Positions 59,279-64,000 of a DNA stretch of 64,000 bases are shown here, in pieces. Made by a program: the position numbers and the translations under genes. The DNA is taken from positions 9,899,670 through 9,963,669 of the forward strand of contig CM060856.1 in NCBI GenBank assembly GCA_030737835.1, in the 5' to 3' direction. The DNA is from Acorus gramineus (lineage: Eukaryota > Streptophyta > Magnoliopsida > Acorales > Acoraceae). Numbering within the stretch: position 1 is the stretch's first letter; each line of letters starts with the position of its first letter. The notes beneath the pieces are model-generated. The model worked only from the letters and a program-made list of their open reading frames with translations, was not told the DNA's origin and did not search any database.

Positions 59279-61327
59279 AACATAAAAGAAAAAACTACGG
59301 TCATCGGGTCTCACATGATCCATTCGTCCTTCAAGAACTTAAAAAAAAAAAAAAAAACAAATACAAAATATTATTATCTGCTATACTATTATTCGAGTCA
59401 TTTCATTTGGCATGGTTTGATTTGATTTGATGGAGGGGACAGGAGACATATGATATGCCCTATTTGACTCAGGACGGTCACATGGAACTCTCTGTTTTTT
59501 TACATGCATTCTGTTTTCAGTTCAAATGCATTATTGAATTGTTTTCTTGGATTTTTCGAGTTTCCTCTTTGTCACGTGCCACATCAGTTTTTCCCCTTCT
59601 AAAATAACAGTAGTTATTGTTGTTACGTGGGTTTCTTGATTTCAAAATTAACCTGTAAATATTTTTTTTTTCCCCCAAGAAATGTAGTCTTTTTAAAAAC
59701 CATTGAAAAAGGTAAAACAATGCCACCATTCATTCCAATAAAAAAAAATATTATTATATGCCTGAATTGCGGATGAAAAAAAAGAAATAAAGGCAACAAA
59801 AAAAAAGGGCACAACCTTGGGGCTCTCAGTGAAAGAATGTTACAGAAGGCTATGGAGGGATCTTGTTCCAGCTCAGTTCCTCTGTGGCTTTGAGTTCCTT
59901 AAAAATAACTCATTTTTAACATGCAAATATTGTTTAATTCATTATTAACCTACAAATAACTTATTATTAGCAGGTTGGTAAAGATATCGGTTTAAGTCTT
60001 GTCTCTACTGTCATGTATGAACTTTATGACTATGATCATGAGTTATAATCCTCTGTAAGTTGAAATAATATATAGACCACTTAAAGTACCATGATTTCTA
60101 TATTGAAGAGGAAGATAAATAGGTTTTTTGGTAGTTTATTCAAGTATTTAATTAAATTATTTTACATACTATAATTTGAAAAAAATGTTGTATTATAAAT
60201 TTTTTTTAAGTTAATAGTTTTGAATTTATAAAAAATATTAAATCACTTGAAATTGCTGCTACAGTGGGATCGAACTTGAAAGTAAGCATTTATTGTGGAT
60301 TTTAAAAAATAAAGATAATAAATGAGATTGAGTGATTGCAGCTTAGGGAAGTGAAGAGTCCAGCTTAGGGAACTAAGGTTGAGTTTGATTACACGTGTAT
60401 CAGATAAAAATTAGATTTAAAATTAATTTTATAAGAAACAGTCTTTTCCATAACTTTTAAAAAATTTATATTTTAAACATTTCTTTTACAAAAATTCATA
60501 TGTAGTTTTTAAATTCAGTTTTTCTATTTGAAAACGGATTTAAAAAAAATAATTTCCTGCATATTCAAAAATTATTCAAACTCGTTTTCAAATAAGGTTT
60601 ACCAAAAAAGTTTACTTGCATAAATGTCCCATACAAAACCTTTACTATGTGAAAATATCATATTGTAGTTACAGATAAGATAAAGTTCCATGTATAATCC
60701 TCCTGTATTTTAATTTTTTTAAAATGGGATATCTCATCATATTGAATTATTCAATTTTAACATATATGTAAAAAATTGATGAGAGAGGTAGCTCATTTAA
60801 AGAAGTAAAAAATACTGCATTGAAATTGTAAATGACCGTGTGTAAATAATAATCATATATCAAGGGGAATAATCCCCATCTCCACCGTTCATTTCAAACG
60901 AGCACGAGCGAGTGCAAGTACCGGAGGTACCCTGCACCACCCTCCACCCTCAACTGACAGTTCCGCGAGTCACGACACCTACTAGCCGACAACGGTCCAC
61001 GTCCGCAAAACCCGTCACGTGACGCAGACGAGACAACCCATAGATCCTTGTCCTTTCCCGCACATCCATTTTACACAACGACATCCCGCCAAAACACAAT
61101 ACCCCGGAAAAACTTATCATTACATTTAACACAAAATCCTGTCCACTTCAGAACGGACAAAACTGAAATATCATTATTAAATTATTATCCACAAAAACCT
61201 GTCCTTTGAAGAACCTCTAAAACCCTAAAAATAGAGAAATTTTTTTTCGATTCGGTTCAACTGAAGCCCCCAAAAATCCGCTCTCGTTTTCGATGAATTG
61301 GGAACCCCAGCGAGGGATTGGGGGAAA
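59279..61327. promoter_or_regulatory. Spacer and promoter of the ABHD17-like gene
   Basis: AT-rich up to about 60880, then a more GC-rich promoter-like stretch. A telo-box AAAACCCTAA lies at 61218-61227, about 100 bases before the start codon. No other gene seen; the minus frame at 60950-61132 has no motif. Confidence 0.45.
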
Positions 61328-63382
61328 ATGGGGTGTCGAAGCTGCTCTTGCTGTTGTTGCTGCTCGGTCTCCGATTTGGCGGCGAAGTTCGCGTTCTTTC
61401 CGCCGGACCCTCCGACGTACCGGATCAAGCCGGGGCATGGATCGGACGGAGGGAAGGTGGTCATCACGGGGATACCGAGGGACCCCTTCACGGACGTCCA
61501 TCTGGTGGAGACGAAGAGGGGGAACAAGATCGTCGCCGTCTATTTGAGGAACCCCTACGCGAGGCTCACCGTGCTCTACTCGCATGGGAACGCCGCGGAT
61601 CTTGGACAGCTCTACGACCTCTTCGTCCAGCTCAAGCTCAACCTCCGTGTCAACCTGATGGGGTCCGGTTTTTTTTAATTTTTTTTTTTTCACTAAAAAT
61701 CATTTTTTTTTTATTTTTTGGGTTTTGTGTATTTTGAATTATGTTCTTGTTGCTTTTGATTTTGATTTTTATTTTTTTTTATCGTTGGTTTATTTGTTCA
61801 TTTTTGGGGGGTTGTGTTTGAATTTTCAGATATGATTATTCTGGATATGGAGCTTCGACTGGAAAGGTATGTGATTTTGGGTCTGTATGAACTATTCAAA
61901 TTTTATTTTTTTTAAGGCTTGGTAATGGAAAAATTGATAGTCTGAAAAGGAGTCTGAGTTTATCGGGGATTAGTATTTCAGTTGTATTGCTTGTTTTAAT
62001 TCATTCTTTGAAGAAAGAAATGCTAGTCTAGCTCAAATTATTTAGAAACAGATTATCGAGGTGGTCGTATGGCTTTGAAATTTTTTGATGATAAAAATTA
62101 TGCAACCCCCTTATTAACTTCTTTAGCTAAGTGTCAGTTGCTGACACGGATGCTGATTTACAATGCACATGGAAACCAGGGCTATTTGATATAGCTAGGT
62201 TCAGCATTAAAGATATTCTGTTTCATTTCTCTCTCATTGTCCCACACTTGCTTGAAGTTAGTGGTCCCATGACTCGAATTTACATATCTAACATATCTCT
62301 CAAACAAAAGGTACAGGATGACCTCACACATCCAATTTTTTGAACAGCAAAATCTATAAATTTGACACTCGCCACAAGCCCACTCATCCTAGATATCTTT
62401 CACTCAGCTGACCTTGTTTGGATGAATTCCTAGATTGGCATTAGCGGTAGATTTTTTTTTATAACTTCCAACAATTTGTAGGTATTGGAAACTTGCCCAC
62501 CATTAATTAAAAAAAAAAACAACTTGTAGGTGTTTGGAAGCTCCTGATGGAGAATTTGTCAATGGTTTGGATAACACCTATGTAAATTCTATGTATAATA
62601 AAAATATGGTGTTCTTGAATACTCACTTCCGTAGTGATATTCTCTCATATGTTCTATTTTTTGGGGAAGCCAGGCTGTGGTCCTCCTATTATTATAGTAA
62701 AATATGGTGATGCTTCCACCTTTCGTTGATAAAAAGTCCATTGACTCCTCTAGAATTCGACCAAGGACATGTCGAGTAGGGGAGAAAGATCACTTTGAAA
62801 TGTTTTTAGACAATTTATCTTATATTGTAATGATAAATCTTTAAATATGCATTTGTCTGAATTTTGTAAGATATTAGCAACATCAATTTGGTTTTTTCTT
62901 CTAAATATGTGAATATACGATCTCATGTTATCTGTGCAGTTTGTTCTTTGTTATAAATGAGCTAATTGCTAGACAGATTTTTGTATTGAATACATTTCCC
63001 ACATGTTTTTTCAGCCAAGCGAGTCCAATACCTATGCAGATATAGAGGCAGTATACCAGTGTCTGGAAACTGAGTATGGAGTCAGCCAAGAAGATTTAAT
63101 CCTGTACGGACAATCTGTTGGCAGTGGCCCAACTTTGCACCTGGCAGCTCGTCTGCCCAGGTTGAGAGGTGTTATTCTCCACAGTGCCATTTTGTCAGGC
63201 CTTCGTGTATTATGTCACGTGAAGGTTACATTCTGCTTTGACATCTACAAAGTAAGTTGTGTGTTTTGGTTGCTCCAGTTGATGAACCTGCCTTCTGTTC
63301 TATTTTGTACTGATTTATTTTCTGGTTAATGCAGAACATAAACAAAATCCAGAAAGTCAAATGTCCAGTACTTGTAATACAT
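61328..63382 (+). CDS. ABHD17: ABHD17-like alpha/beta hydrolase (partial, 3' end beyond the window)
   Basis: Four exons seen: 61328-61662, 61830-61866 (37-base microexon), 63015-63251 and 63335-63382, giving the first 219 residues. The rest, including the catalytic Asp/His region, must lie past 64000. The N-terminus MGCRSCSCCCCCS is a cysteine cluster of the kind that is S-acylated to attach ABHD17 proteins to membranes. YSHGNAADLGQ (84-94) is the oxyanion-hole strand. GQSVGSG with Ser-158 is the nucleophile elbow. HSAILSGLRVL and CFDIYKNINKIQKVKCPVLVIH are typical of the family. Animal ABHD17 enzymes are depalmitoylating thioesterases; the plant substrate is not known to me. A longer reading from 61298 would need a non-ATG start and is rejected. 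The exon 1 donor, GG|GTCCGG, is unusually poor but forced by phase. Confidence 0.93.
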
Positions 63383-64000
63383 GTGAGTATAATTTTCTTA
63401 AGGAACTTATACTGGTGAGTGATTTCACTGTAGTTTGATGCTGTGCGTACTCAATTTGTTTACTGGTCACGCGCATCATGTTTCCATGGCTCTTAACATT
63501 CAAATCAGTACATGTATGTCTGCTACAATAAAGTTATATGATTTAGTTACCCGTGGAAGCCAAGTGAACCAATCAACTACAATAAAAATTATGTGAGCTT
63601 CTAAACTTAAAGATTTTCATCCATTTTCTACAATTGCCATGCTGATGTATTGGCCTTTTGAATGCTTTGTGGGTGGTCAATATGTGTTATGATGATGTAC
63701 TATGATGATCTTCGATCCTTTTGATTGAGATTCTTTGTTAAGTTGGGTGCTACCTATTTCGTCAAGCCCATTTTTTGTATTAATAATTTGGAGTTGCTTG
63801 GAACGGATCAAGGAGTAAAAGGTAGTTATATTCATGAAAGGTATTAAGTTGTGCTTGCTTTTAATAGAGGATCTTGCGAAAATATGTTGTTTTACTTTTC
63901 TTTAATATAAAATATTACCTTCACACTTGATTTGTTTTCTGTTTGCATGGAAGTGTCTTTTACTCATGCATGTCTTCTTGATTATATTATCATTACACTA
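63383..64000 (+). other. Intron 4 of the ABHD17-like gene, running off the window
   Basis: Follows a GTGAGT donor after VLVIH. I found no coding block for the expected next part (GTxDDVV...) before the window ends. Confidence 0.6.

Noticed and set aside
61293-61737. Alternative plus and minus frames over ABHD17 exon 1
   Set aside because: Shadows of a GC-rich coding exon; only the frame from 61328 continues in phase into conserved downstream exons.
1-64000. CRISPR arrays, bacterial operons, organelle or viral insertions
   Set aside because: No spaced direct repeats, no prokaryotic gene layout, and no plastid, mitochondrial or viral coding sequence were recognised.

Overview
This is nuclear DNA of a flowering plant. 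The genes have many GT-AG introns, the proteins are plant-specific versions (chloroplast shikimate-kinase-like, RCD1-type WWE-PARP-RST, plant signal peptide peptidase), and the AT-rich spacers are full of plant hAT, Mutator, Harbinger and LTR elements. The introns are long and carry many transposons, and the coding sequence is not unusually GC-rich, so a non-grass angiosperm, probably a eudicot, fits best. The species cannot be named from sequence alone.

Layout. 1-2714 is AT-rich flank ending in a site II promoter cluster and a GA-repeat leader. 2715-8936 (+) is SKL2, a CS domain joined to a degenerate shikimate kinase. 8937-14631 is repeat-rich spacer (Harbinger-like element, Gypsy-type LTR). 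14632-18532 (-) is an RCD1/SRO1-type gene, with an untranslated first exon near 21.3-21.4 kb. 21.4-26.4 kb is spacer holding a perfectly bounded 957-bp Mutator-like foldback element. 26371-31350 (-) is a chloroplast Rossmann-fold protein like Arabidopsis At1g32220. 31928-34945 is a complete but dead hAT element. 35226-45534 (-) is signal peptide peptidase (SPP), whose intron 6 carries a 2.6-kb Mutator-like element containing a tRNA-Tyr pseudogene. 47751-49958 (+) is LSM8. 52995-56630 (+) is a decayed TOM1-like (VHS/GAT) pseudogene. 61328 to the window end (+) is the 5' part of an ABHD17-type alpha/beta hydrolase.

I rebuilt all gene models by hand. Every exon junction was checked for splice dinucleotides and reading phase, and the summed exon lengths of the five complete genes divide by three (376, 647, 300, 352 and 98 residues). 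The genes are ordinary, unrelated housekeeping or stress genes with no shared pathway. I saw no gene cluster or clearly new coding system. The most interesting material is structural: mobile elements with exact target-site duplications, a predicted GC-AG intron, a predicted overlapping upstream ORF in RCD1, a decoy 5' splice site in SPP, and a tRNA pseudogene inside a Mutator-like element.
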